This document shows, one piece after another, positions 25,449 to 33,323 of a DNA stretch of 64,000 nt (position 1 is its first letter; every line of letters starts with the position of its first letter). Location: assembly GCF_001905545.1 (NCBI RefSeq), contig NZ_LIPD01000003.1:283147-347146 (forward strand), read 5' to 3'. The DNA comes from Streptomyces sp. CB02056 (GTDB lineage: Bacteria; Actinomycetota; Actinomycetes; Streptomycetales; Streptomycetaceae). The notes under the pieces were generated by a model that was given only the letters and a program-made list of their open reading frames with translations, searched no databases and was not told the origin of the DNA. The translations under genes and the position numbers were made by a program.

Positions 25449-28400
25449 TCATAGGTCCTCCTCGGCCACGGCGTCCTCCCGGGTGAGGGCGACCAGTTCG
25501 CGCAGTGCGTCGACCGGCAGGTCGGTGAGCCAGCGCTCCCCCTCCCCCACCACCGCCTCGGCCAACGAGCGCTTGGCGGTGAGGAGTTCGTCGATCCGCT
25601 CCTCGACGGTGCCGACGCAGACCAGTCGGCGGACCTGGACGTCCCGGCGCTGGCCGATCCGGAAGGCGCGGTCGGTGGCCTGCTCCTCGACCGCCGGGTT
25701 CCACCAGCGGTCCAGGTGGATCACCTGGTTGGCGGCGGTCAGGTTGAGGCCGGTACCGCCGGCCCGCAGCGAGAGCAGGAACACCCGTGGCCCGTCCGGG
25801 GACTGGAAGCGGTCGACCAGCTCCTCGCGGCGCGCCCGGGCCAGGCCGCCGTGCAGGTAGAGCACCTCCTCGCCGAGCCTGCGCTCCAGGTACGGGCGGA
25901 GCATCGCGCCGAACTCGGCGTACTGGGTGAAGACCAGCGTCCGGTCGCCCTCGGCCAGCGCCTCCTCCAGCAGTTCGGCCAGCCGGGCGACCTTGCCCGA
26001 ACGCCCGGCCACCGCCGAACCGTCGTGCAGCAGTTGGGCCGGGTGGTTGCAGACCTGCTTGAGCTTGCCGATCGAGGCCAGCACCGTGCCGCGCCGCTCC
26101 ACGCCCCGGATGCCCTCGACCCGCCGCAGCAGGTCGGCGACCACGGCCTGGTAGAGGCCGGCCTGCTCGGCGGTGAGGTTGCACCAGACGGTCATCTCCT
26201 GCTTGGCGGGCAGCTCGGCCGCCACCGCCGGGTCGGACTTGACCCGGCGCAGCACGAACGGGGCGGTGCGGCGCAGGAGTTCGGCGGTGCGCTCGGGGTT
26301 GCGGTGCAGCTCGACCGGGATCGCGTAGCGCTCCTTGAAGCGCTCGGCCGGGCCGAGCAGGCCCGGGTTGGCGAAGTCCAGGACGGCGTGCAGTTCGGCG
26401 AGCCGGTTCTCCACCGGGGTGCCGGTGAGGGCGATCCGGTGCCGGGTGACGGGCAGCGACCGGATCGCCCGGGACTGCGCGGTGCCGGTGTTCTTGATGT
26501 GCTGGGCCTCGTCGGCGACCACCCGGCGCCAGCGGATCGCGCGCAGGGCGGCGAGGTCGCGCTGGACCAGCCCGTAGGTGGTGATGACCAGGTCCACGCC
26601 CCGTACGGCTTCGGCGAGTTGCTCCGCGCCGAGGCGGCCGGCCCCGTGGTGGACGTACCGCCGCAGGCCGGGGGCGAAGCGCTCGGCCTCGCGCTGCCAG
26701 TTGCCGACCAGGGACATCGGGCAGACCAGCAGGGTCGGGCCGACGGCGCCACCGGGCCGTTCGGAGGCCTTCCCGGAGGCCTTCCCGGAGGCCTGCTCGG
26801 GGACCTTCTCGGAGGCCTTCTCCGCAGCCAGCAGGGCGAGCGTCTGGACGGTCTTGCCGAGGCCCATGTCGTCCGCCAGCACGGCGCCGAGGCCGAGCCC
26901 GGACATGGTCCGCAGCCAGGCCAGCCCGCGCTCCTGGTACGGGCGCAGCTCGGCCCGGAAGTCCGGCGGCAGCTCCGGCGCCACCGCGCCGCCGCCCCGC
27001 CCGGCGAGCAGGTCGCCGAGCGGGCCGTCCGCGCGCACCGAGGTGACCGGCAGCCCGGCGACCGTCGCGTCCGGGTCGAGGGCGAGCCGGAGCAGTTCGG
27101 TGGCGGCGAGCACGCCGTCGCGCCGGTCGGCGAGGAAGGCGAGGGCGGCGGCGATCTGGGCCGGGTCGGCCTCCAGCCAGGTGCCGCGCACCCGGACCAA
27201 CCCCTGCTTGGCGGCGGCGAGTTCGGCCAGTTCGCGCTCGGTGAGCGGCTCCCCCTCCGGGCCGAGCGCGGCCTGCCACCGGAAGGCGACCACGGTGTCC
27301 CGGTCCACCTGGCTGGTGACCGCGAGGGTGCCGGGCGCGGGCGGGATGGTGGCGCGCAGGGCGAGCCCGAGCCGGGGGCGGCGGCGCCACCAGGCGGGCA
27401 GCAGCACCCCGAAGCCGCCCTCAGCGAGGGCGGGCGCGGCGGTGCGCAGGAAGTCCAGCGCACCGGCCCGGTCGAGCGGCAGGGCGGACGGGCGGGAGCG
27501 GTGGCGCAGCCCGTCCAGGGCGGGCCAGCGGTGGGCGGCGCGGGCGAGCTCGGCGACCAGGACGTCGACCGGGTCGGCGGCCTTGCGGGCGAGCGCGGCG
27601 TGGGCGGCGCCGCCCTCGTGCAGGTCGGCGGCGCGGACCAGCAGGGAGGGCTCGTCCACGGCCTGGAGCAGGAACTCCAGCCGCCAGGCGTCGTCGGAGG
27701 GGCGGCCCTCGGGGTCGTCCGCGTCGGGGCCGAGCGGCTCGACCAGGCGGAAGCAGAGCCGCAGCGCCGGGTCGACGGGCTCGGCGGCGGCGTACCAGGC
27801 GCCGAGCCGGCGGCGAAGTTCGGCGACCTCCCCGGCCGGGGCGCCGTCGATCGCGCCGTCGGGGGTGGCGAGGGCGTGCAGCCAGCGCTCGGCGACGGCC
27901 TCCCCCGGCGCGGGGAAGGGGGTGTCCGCCAGTGCGGCGCGGGCCTCGGCGTCCACCAGTGCGCCCAGGGCCGCGCCCAGCAGCGCCTCGCCGCTGCCGG
28001 GGCCGTGCGGCCACTCCCCCAGCAGGACGGGCGGGCAGCCGGCGGCCAGGGCGGCGGCCTCGCCGCGCCCGGCCGGGGTGGGATCGGGCCGCCACCGCGC
28101 CCGCGGCCGGCCGTCGGCGGCGGTCACGGGCAGCGGCAGCACCCGGCCCCGGCCGACCGTCCGCCAGGCGAGGTCGTGCACCCCGGTGAGCCAGCGCAGC
28201 GAGGGGCCGTGGACCACCTCGACCCGTCCGGCGCCGGGCAGGTCGGTGCCGGTGACGGCCCAGACCGGGTCGAAGACCTCGCCGAGCAGTTGGGCGGCGG
28301 CCCCGGCGTCGAAGAGCAGGGCCGGCACGCGCCAGGGGGTGAGCACGGCGCCGCCGCGCGGCGGGGTGACCGGCAGGTCGGGCGAGGGCGCGGGGGCGGT

Positions 28401-28640
28401 GCCGACGGTGGGCAGCAGCAGGGTGGCCCAGCGCTCGGGGGCCTGGCCGGCGAGCCAGCCGAGGCCCGGGCCGATGCCGCCGAGCACGGCGGCCAGCTCG
28501 CCGGCCGGGCAGGCGTAGGGGTGGGCGCGCGGGGCGGGCCGGTCGGGGTGCGGCTCGGGGGCGCCGGGGTGGGCGCGGGCGTCCTCGGCCCAGAGCGCCA
28601 GCCGCCCGTCCGCCCGCCAGAGCGCGTGCAGGACGAACAT
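25449..28640 (-). CDS. SNF2-family DEAD/DEAH-box helicase/ATPase
   Basis: 1063-aa SWI2/SNF2 ATPase. The N-terminal 530 residues are the actinobacterial SNF2-associated region (DUF3670-like, with many Trp/Pro segments). The ATPase core has Walker A near residue 587-595 (ADDMGLGKT), the DEAQ box near 709 (VADEAQHIKN), motif III LTGTPVENRL, motif V RAGGTGLNLT and motif VI QATDRAFRIGQ. Residues about 596-625 hold a short KASGKASE-type repeat. Bacterial members are linked to RNA polymerase recycling (RapA-like) or to DNA repair and defence; no defence genes are near, so a housekeeping nucleic-acid translocase is likelier. The start is the ATG at 28640. Confidence 0.93.
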   Translation of the reverse strand: MFVLHALWRADGRLALWAEDARAHPGAPEPHPDRPAPRAHPYACPAGELAAVLGGIGPGLGWLAGQAPERWATLLLPTVGTAPAPSPDLPVTPPRGGAVLTPWRVPALLFDAGAAAQLLGEVFDPVWAVTGTDLPGAGRVEVVHGPSLRWLTGVHDLAWRTVGRGRVLPLPVTAADGRPRARWRPDPTPAGRGEAAALAAGCPPVLLGEWPHGPGSGEALLGAALGALVDAEARAALADTPFPAPGEAVAERWLHALATPDGAIDGAPAGEVAELRRRLGAWYAAAEPVDPALRLCFRLVEPLGPDADDPEGRPSDDAWRLEFLLQAVDEPSLLVRAADLHEGGAAHAALARKAADPVDVLVAELARAAHRWPALDGLRHRSRPSALPLDRAGALDFLRTAAPALAEGGFGVLLPAWWRRRPRLGLALRATIPPAPGTLAVTSQVDRDTVVAFRWQAALGPEGEPLTERELAELAAAKQGLVRVRGTWLEADPAQIAAALAFLADRRDGVLAATELLRLALDPDATVAGLPVTSVRADGPLGDLLAGRGGGAVAPELPPDFRAELRPYQERGLAWLRTMSGLGLGAVLADDMGLGKTVQTLALLAAEKASEKVPEQASGKASGKASERPGGAVGPTLLVCPMSLVGNWQREAERFAPGLRRYVHHGAGRLGAEQLAEAVRGVDLVITTYGLVQRDLAALRAIRWRRVVADEAQHIKNTGTAQSRAIRSLPVTRHRIALTGTPVENRLAELHAVLDFANPGLLGPAERFKERYAIPVELHRNPERTAELLRRTAPFVLRRVKSDPAVAAELPAKQEMTVWCNLTAEQAGLYQAVVADLLRRVEGIRGVERRGTVLASIGKLKQVCNHPAQLLHDGSAVAGRSGKVARLAELLEEALAEGDRTLVFTQYAEFGAMLRPYLERRLGEEVLYLHGGLARARREELVDRFQSPDGPRVFLLSLRAGGTGLNLTAANQVIHLDRWWNPAVEEQATDRAFRIGQRRDVQVRRLVCVGTVEERIDELLTAKRSLAEAVVGEGERWLTDLPVDALRELVALTREDAVAEEDL

Positions 28641-28743
28641 CGGGGGCCTTCCGGGCGGGGTGGGAACCGTCCTTCGCAGCCTAGCCGGGAGGGCCGACAG
28701 GACCGGTCCGCTGAGCCGTTCGGGGGAAGCCCCGACGCCATGG

Positions 28744-28772
28744 TTGAAAGTTGAACGAAGTTGTCCTACGCT
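28744..28772 (+). promoter_or_regulatory. Housekeeping-type promoter of yceI-like gene
   Basis: TTGAAA (28744-28749), 17-bp spacer, TACGCT (28767-28772): one of the best -35/-10 pairs in the window. AAGTTGAA-like repeats surround it, and CAAGTTG ... CAACTGG (28790-28803) downstream forms an imperfect dyad, suggesting control by a MarR/TetR-type repressor. Confidence 0.6.
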
Positions 28773-28824
28773 GGAGCCAACAAGTTGAAGCCTAAACAAC
28801 TGGCTTCGAACCAAGGAGGAAGCC

Positions 28825-29439
28825 ATGGGCCTGTTCAACCGCACCAAGACCGTCACCGCCCCCGCCGCGGCCACCGTCCGGACCCCGGCCGGTCCGGACC
28901 TCGCCCACCTGACCGGCGACTGGACGATCGACACCACGCACAGCGAGATCGGCTTCTCGGTCCGCCACGCGATGGTCACCAACGTCAAGGGCCGCTTCAC
29001 CGAGTACGACGGCGCGCTGCACCTGGACGGGACCCACCCGGGCAACTCCACGGCCGAGCTGGTGATCAAGGTCGCGAGCGTCGACACCAACCAGGCCCAG
29101 CGCGACGAGCACCTGCGCACCGGCGACTTCTTCGCCGCCGACGCCCACCCGGAGATCCGCTTCCGCAGCACCTCCGCCCAGCTGGTCGGCGGCGACTCGT
29201 ACCGGATGACCGGCGACCTCACCATCAAGGGCACCACCCGCCCGGTCGTGCTCGACCTGGAGTACACCGGCAGCGCCACCGACGCGTACGGCGCCGACCG
29301 GGTCGGCTTCGAGGGCAAGGCCGTCCTCGACCGCACCGAGTTCGGCCTGACCTACAACGCCGCGCTGGAGACCGGCGGCGTGCTGATCGGCGAGAAGGTC
29401 AAGCTCAGCTTCGAGATCTCCGCCGTCAAGGCGGCCTGA
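28825..29439 (+). CDS. YceI family polyisoprenoid-binding-like protein
   Basis: 204-aa YceI protein: an extended lipocalin-like beta barrel. GDWTIDTTHSEIGFSVRHAMVTNVKG (near residue 30) is the family signature; the paired FFAADAHPEIRF, MTGDLTIKGTTRPV and DRTEFGLTYN follow. Residues 1-30 are a non-signal extension (no hydrophobic core), so this copy is cytoplasmic, unlike E. coli YceI. Family members bind isoprenoids or other hydrophobic molecules. The ribosome binding site AAGGAGG lies before the ATG at 28825. Confidence 0.92.
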   Translation: MGLFNRTKTVTAPAAATVRTPAGPDLAHLTGDWTIDTTHSEIGFSVRHAMVTNVKGRFTEYDGALHLDGTHPGNSTAELVIKVASVDTNQAQRDEHLRTGDFFAADAHPEIRFRSTSAQLVGGDSYRMTGDLTIKGTTRPVVLDLEYTGSATDAYGADRVGFEGKAVLDRTEFGLTYNAALETGGVLIGEKVKLSFEISAVKAA

Positions 29440-29514
29440 GCCGGCCGTCCCCGTCGCGGGTCGCCCCCGTCGCGGCCGGCCTCGCCCCGTCGCGGGCCGC
29501 CCCCTGAGCACCGT

Positions 29515-29545
29515 CCCTGCCCCTCCCCCCGGGGGCAGGGGCGGT
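29515..29545 (+). terminator. Terminator after the YceI gene
   Basis: CCCTGCCCC (29515-29523) pairs with GGGGCAGGG (29532-29540), followed by GCGGTTTT. It also lies just past the LysR gene stop (29552) on the other strand. Between it and the YceI stop are three copies of CCCGTCGCGG. Confidence 0.75.
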
Positions 29546-29551
29546 TTTCGC

Positions 29552-30538
29552 CTACCCCGGGGGGAGCAGCGCCGCGTCCGCCGCGGGGAGCCAGCTGCCC
29601 GGCGGGCGGCGCAGCCAGCCCTCGGCCGCGCCGAGCTCGTCCGCCGCCGCGGCCAGCGCCCGCAGCCCCGGGTGACGCTCGCCGGGCCGGTGCACCAGGC
29701 TGACCAGGGTCAGCGGCACCGGCTCCACCAGCGGCACGTTCACCGTCCCCGGCATCCGCGGACCGCCGACCGTGGTCAGCATCGGATCGCCGTGCCGGAC
29801 CAGGTAGCGGGCGGTCTCGTCCACGCCGACCGGCGGCGCGTACGGCGCGGCCGCCGTCAGGCCGTGCTCGCGCAGCAGCCGGGTGCCGAGGTCGGCCCAC
29901 TCGGTGGTGGCCGGGTTGCCCACGCAGACGTCGACGGGGTGCCCGACCAGGTCCGACAGGCGCAGGGCGGCGCGGCCGGCCAGCGGATGGGTGTCCGCCA
30001 TCATCACCGAGACCCGCTCCAACCGCACCGGCAGCTGGACGAGTTGACCGCGCACCGGGGCGGGCAGTCCGGCGAAGCGCCCGAAGGAGGCGTCCAGCCG
30101 GTGGGCCAGGAGCTCGGCGGCGGCCGCGGCCAGCCCGCCGTGGAAGCGGGCCAGCAGTTCGCCCTCCGGCCAGGCGGCGCGGGCCCGTTCGAGCACCCGG
30201 TCGGCGGCGAGGTCCGGGCCGTTGACGTCGCTGTTGAGGTCGAGCAGCAGCGGCCGGGCGGCGGCCCCGGCCCCGGTCGCCGCCTCGGCGAGGATCTCGT
30301 CGTGCAGGGCGAGGAACCGGCGCGCCCGGGGCAGCAACCGCCGCCCGGCCGGGGTGAGTTCGACGCTGCGGGTGGTGCGGGTGAACAGCGCGTCGCCGAG
30401 CAGCCCCTCCAGGGTCCGGACGTCCCGGCTGAGCGCCTGCTGGGCGGTGTGCAGCCGCTCGGCGGCCAGGCCGAAGTGCAGGGTCTCGGCGGTCGCGACG
30501 AAGCCGCGGAGCAGACGGGGGTGCAGGTCACGGGGCAT
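29552..30538 (-). CDS. LysR-family transcriptional regulator
   Basis: 328-aa LysR-type regulator. The N-terminal winged HTH (5-65) has LRGFVATAETLHFGLAAERLHTAQQALSRDVRTLE with the usual linker VELTPAGRRLL. The effector domain (90-300) is a periplasmic-binding-protein fold that should bind a small ligand. It is divergent from an MFS gene with a palindrome between them, so it probably controls that exporter and itself. Confidence 0.9.
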   Translation of the reverse strand: MPRDLHPRLLRGFVATAETLHFGLAAERLHTAQQALSRDVRTLEGLLGDALFTRTTRSVELTPAGRRLLPRARRFLALHDEILAEAATGAGAAARPLLLDLNSDVNGPDLAADRVLERARAAWPEGELLARFHGGLAAAAAELLAHRLDASFGRFAGLPAPVRGQLVQLPVRLERVSVMMADTHPLAGRAALRLSDLVGHPVDVCVGNPATTEWADLGTRLLREHGLTAAAPYAPPVGVDETARYLVRHGDPMLTTVGGPRMPGTVNVPLVEPVPLTLVSLVHRPGERHPGLRALAAAADELGAAEGWLRRPPGSWLPAADAALLPPG

Positions 30539-30551
30539 GGGCGGCAGATTA

Positions 30552-30566
30552 ACAACAGGGTGTTGT
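30552..30566. promoter_or_regulatory. Operator-like palindrome in LysR/MFS divergent region
   Basis: ACAACA-GGG-TGTTGT (a perfect dyad) lies 14 bp upstream of the LysR start and 87 bp from the MFS start. Its size and T...A symmetry fit a LysR-type binding site. Confidence 0.5.
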
Positions 30567-30652
30567 GAGTGCGGCGAAACAGGTGTTGGACGGCCGCCCG
30601 CCGCCGGCACCAGGCTGGGGGCACCCCCTTCCCACCTGCTCACAGGAGCCCG

Positions 30653-32011
30653 ATGCCCTCGCGCGCCCTCCTCACCTCCTACCGGCGGCTGTTCGCGGCC
30701 CCCGGCGCCGTCGCCTTCACCCTGACCGGGCTGCTCGGCCGGCTGGCGCTGTCGATGAACGGCGTCGCACTGGTGGTGCTGCTCTCCGAACGGCGCGGCT
30801 CGTACGGGCTGGCCGGGGCGGTCTCGGCGACCGGGCTGGTCACCGGCGCGATCGGGATGCCGCTGATCGGACGGCTGGTGGACCGGTACGGGCAGGCGCG
30901 GGTGACGGTACCGGCCGCGCTGTACAACGCCGTTCCGCTGACCGGCCTGCTGCTCGGCGTCCGGCTCGGCGCACCCGACTGGACGCTCCTCCTCTGCTCC
31001 GCGGCCTGGGCGGCGGCGCCCAACCTCGGCGGCATGGCCCGCTCCCGCTGGGCGCACCTGCACCGGGACGACCCGGCCGCCCGGCACCTGGCCAACTCCT
31101 TCGAGCAGGCGCTGGACGAACTCTGCTTCATGGCCGGACCGGTGCTCGCGATGGTGCTCTGCACCACGTTCGCCCCGGAGGCCGGACTGATCACCGCCGG
31201 CGCCCTCGGCACCACCGGCGCCCTGCTGTTCGCCGCCCAGCGGCGCACCGAACCGCCGCTGCCGCCGCCCGTCCCGGCCGGCTCTGTCGGCTCGGCCGAC
31301 TCGGCCGGCTCCCCGCTGCGGGTGCCCGGGCTGCGGGTGCTGGTGCTGACCTTCCTGGCGACCGGCATGGTCTTCGGCGCGACCGAGATCACCACCGTGG
31401 CGTACGCCGACGCGCTCGGCCACAAGGCGTCGGCCGGCCTGCTGCTGGCCCTGGTCGCGGCCGGCTCCTGCCTGGCGGGGCTGCTGTTCGGACTGCTGGC
31501 CCCGCGTCGGGCGCCGGGCCCGCGCTTCCTGCTCGGCGCCACGGCGATGGTCGTGGTGCTGCTGCTGCCGCTCGCCGCCGGACTGGGCGGGGCCGGTCTC
31601 GGACTGCTCGGCGTGGCGCTGTTCGCGGCCGGCACCGCCACCGCGCCGACCATGGTGACGGGAATGACGCTGGTCCAGGAGCTGCTGCCGCGGCGGCAGT
31701 TCAACGAGGGGATGGCGATGGCGGTGTCCGGCATCGTGGTCGGCATCTCGGCGGGGGCGGCGCTCGCCGGGGCGGTCGCCGAGCGGGCCGCTCCGGGCAC
31801 CGGCTACGCCCTGCCCGCCGCGGCCGCCGGGCTCGCGCTGCTGATCGCGCTGGCGGGGCGGCGGCACCTGGCGACGCCGGGGGCGGCGACGACCGGCGGC
31901 GCCTCGGGTCCCGTCTCGAACGGTGCGTCGGACGGTGCATCAGGTGCATCAGGTGCGGCGGGTTCGGCTGCGGCGGATAATTCCGAGCGGATTGTCAGTG
32001 CCTCCCTCTAA
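30653..32011 (+). CDS. MFS transporter
   Basis: 452-aa major facilitator with about 12 hydrophobic segments. Motif A-like MPLIGRLVDRYGQARV lies after helix 2. The tail (about 415-452) is Gly/Ser/Ala-rich with ASGASGAAGS. GGAG precedes the ATG at 30653. The layout resembles drug or metabolite exporters regulated by an adjacent LysR protein. The substrate is unknown. It stops 9 bp before the macrodomain gene, so the two may be co-transcribed. Confidence 0.88.
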   Translation: MPSRALLTSYRRLFAAPGAVAFTLTGLLGRLALSMNGVALVVLLSERRGSYGLAGAVSATGLVTGAIGMPLIGRLVDRYGQARVTVPAALYNAVPLTGLLLGVRLGAPDWTLLLCSAAWAAAPNLGGMARSRWAHLHRDDPAARHLANSFEQALDELCFMAGPVLAMVLCTTFAPEAGLITAGALGTTGALLFAAQRRTEPPLPPPVPAGSVGSADSAGSPLRVPGLRVLVLTFLATGMVFGATEITTVAYADALGHKASAGLLLALVAAGSCLAGLLFGLLAPRRAPGPRFLLGATAMVVVLLLPLAAGLGGAGLGLLGVALFAAGTATAPTMVTGMTLVQELLPRRQFNEGMAMAVSGIVVGISAGAALAGAVAERAAPGTGYALPAAAAGLALLIALAGRRHLATPGAATTGGASGPVSNGASDGASGASGAAGSAAADNSERIVSASL

Positions 32012-32020
32012 CGTCGAGGC

Positions 32021-32500
32021 ATGGAGGAAATCACCTACGTCCGAGGCGATGCCACCACGCCGCACGGCAAGGGCGTGAAGGTGATCGCGCACGTCTGCAA
32101 CGACCTCGGCGGCTGGGGCAAGGGCTTCGTGCTCGCGCTCTCCAGACGCTGGCCCGAGCCGGAGGCGGCGTACCGGCGCTGGCACCGGGAGCGGGCGACG
32201 AACGACTTCGGGCTCGGCGCCGTCCAGCTGGTGCAGGTCGATCCGCACGTCTGGGTGGCCAACCTGGTCGGCCAGCGCGGCATCCGGACGGGGCGCTCCA
32301 CCGGGGTGCCCGTGCGGTACGAGGCGATCGACACCGGGCTGGACGCGCTGGGCGGGCACGCGCTCCGGCTCGGCGCCTCCGTCCACATGCCGCGGATCGG
32401 CTGCGGTCTGGCGGGCGGGCGCTGGGAGCGGGTCGAGCCGCTGGTCACCGCCCGGCTGACGGACCGGGGCGTCCCGGTGACGGTCTACGACTTCGACTGA
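32021..32500 (+). CDS. Macrodomain protein (TARG1/ADP-ribose-phosphatase-like)
   Basis: 159-aa small macrodomain. YVRGDATTPHGKGVKVIAHVCNDLGGWGKGF contains the substrate loop (CNDLGGWGKG) and PRIGCGLAGGRWERV is the second phosphate loop. These features resemble the TARG1/ALC1-like subgroup, which removes ADP-ribose from proteins or nucleic acids, more than the MacroD type at 18199. There is no catalytic toxin (DarT-like) gene beside it, so this is not an obvious DarTG pair. Confidence 0.88.
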   Translation: MEEITYVRGDATTPHGKGVKVIAHVCNDLGGWGKGFVLALSRRWPEPEAAYRRWHRERATNDFGLGAVQLVQVDPHVWVANLVGQRGIRTGRSTGVPVRYEAIDTGLDALGGHALRLGASVHMPRIGCGLAGGRWERVEPLVTARLTDRGVPVTVYDFD

Positions 32501-32533
32501 CCGGGCCGCTCCGGCGCCGCTTCCACGTCCACC

Positions 32534-32575
32534 GGTCCGTTCCTACTGATCCGTTCCCATCGGTCCGTTCCTACC
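32534..32575. repeat. 14-bp tandem repeat, three copies, at the GNAT gene 3' end
   Basis: GGTCCGTTCCTACT, GATCCGTTCCCATC and GGTCCGTTCCTACC are adjacent; the last copy covers the GNAT stop codon (32571-32573). They lie between convergent genes. Confidence 0.6.
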
Positions 32576-33143
32576 GGTCCGCCGGCTCCGGCCGGTCGGC
32601 CCCGGTCGCCACGCGCTCGGCCGGCCAGGCGTACACGTACTCGGGCAGCAGGAATCCGCCGGGGAACTCCCCCTCCTGTGCCCGGACCCGCTCGGCGCCC
32701 TCGCGCTCGTAGAAGGCGATCGCGCGGGTGTTGTCCCGCAGCACCTCCAGGGAGAGTGCGGCCCCGGGGTGCCGCTCGGCGACATGGGCGCGGCCCGCGG
32801 TCAGCAGCTCGCGGCCGATGCCGCCACCGTTCAGGCCGGGGCGCACGTGCAGGTTGTCGATCAGCACCCCGCCGTCCGGCTGCGGGACGAGGTAGATGAA
32901 CCCGACCACCGCACCGGCCCGTTCGGCGATCAGGAGCTCGGGCGTGTTCTCCGGCTCCCCGTAGTCGGCGTCCAGGCGCAGTTCCCACAGCTCGCGCCGC
33001 TGGGCCGCCATCCCGTCGCCCAGCCCCTCCGCCGGGACGATCCCCCGGTAGGTGGTGCGCCAGCTGTGGGCGTGCAGCTCGGCGACGGCCTCGGCGTCCC
33101 GCACTCCGCCGCGCCGAATGACGATCTGTCCTGAACTGATCAT
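32571..33143 (-). CDS. GNAT-family N-acetyltransferase
   Basis: 190-aa GNAT acetyltransferase. AEAVAELHAHSWRTTYRGIVP opens the fold; the acetyl-CoA loop is RPGLNGGGIGRELL (a variant of Q/RxxGxG/A), followed by SLEVLRDNTRAIAFYEREGA. GGAGG precedes the ATG at 33143. The acceptor substrate is unknown. It is divergent from a TetR gene, with two similar operators between them; it may be under that regulator's control. Confidence 0.9.
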   Translation of the reverse strand: MISSGQIVIRRGGVRDAEAVAELHAHSWRTTYRGIVPAEGLGDGMAAQRRELWELRLDADYGEPENTPELLIAERAGAVVGFIYLVPQPDGGVLIDNLHVRPGLNGGGIGRELLTAGRAHVAERHPGAALSLEVLRDNTRAIAFYEREGAERVRAQEGEFPGGFLLPEYVYAWPAERVATGADRPEPADR

Positions 33144-33168
33144 GTGACCAGCCTCCCACAGAGATGGA

Positions 33169-33184
33169 GTTGAACATGTTCAAC
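33169..33184. promoter_or_regulatory. TetR operator candidate 1 (perfect palindrome)
   Basis: GTTGAACATGTTCAAC is a perfect 16-bp palindrome, 26 bp upstream of the GNAT start. See the related site at 33214. Confidence 0.65.
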
Positions 33185-33213
33185 CGAAGCGTCTACAGTT
33201 CCCCTCAGCTTTT

Positions 33214-33223
33214 GAACGCGTTC
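33214..33223. promoter_or_regulatory. TetR operator candidate 2
   Basis: GAACGCGTTC, with flanks giving TTGAACGCGTTCGAA, shares the TTGAAC-NN-GTTC pattern. Its centre is exactly 42 bp (four helical turns) from that of site 1, so two dimers would lie on the same DNA face. Confidence 0.6.
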
Positions 33224-33323
33224 GAAATTCGGGGGGTCATCGTGGTACCGGGTGCGGAGGGGGCATCCGGTGCCACGAACACCGACACCGGATGGAACGT
33301 CGTCTCCGGCTAGGCTCGTCCTC

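Noticed and set aside
25420..25452. Ten-codon ORF (MTGSGTEEDV) overlapping the SNF2 stop
   Set aside because: It is too short, and its end carries the ribosome binding site of the following 66-aa gene; probably only a coupling sequence.
25716..28754. 1012-codon open frame on the plus strand opposite the SNF2 gene
   Set aside because: Composition is a low-complexity shadow of the GC-rich minus-strand gene; no domain, no ribosome binding site, and the minus strand reads a complete SNF2 ATPase.
32021..32500. DarG-type antitoxin
   Set aside because: There is no DarT-like toxin gene adjacent and the protein is a lone, short macrodomain.
33252..33323. Longer TetR start (ATG/GTG at 33252)
   Set aside because: A -10 hexamer (33311-33316) lies inside this extension and the residues are low-complexity; GTG 33324 is preferred.
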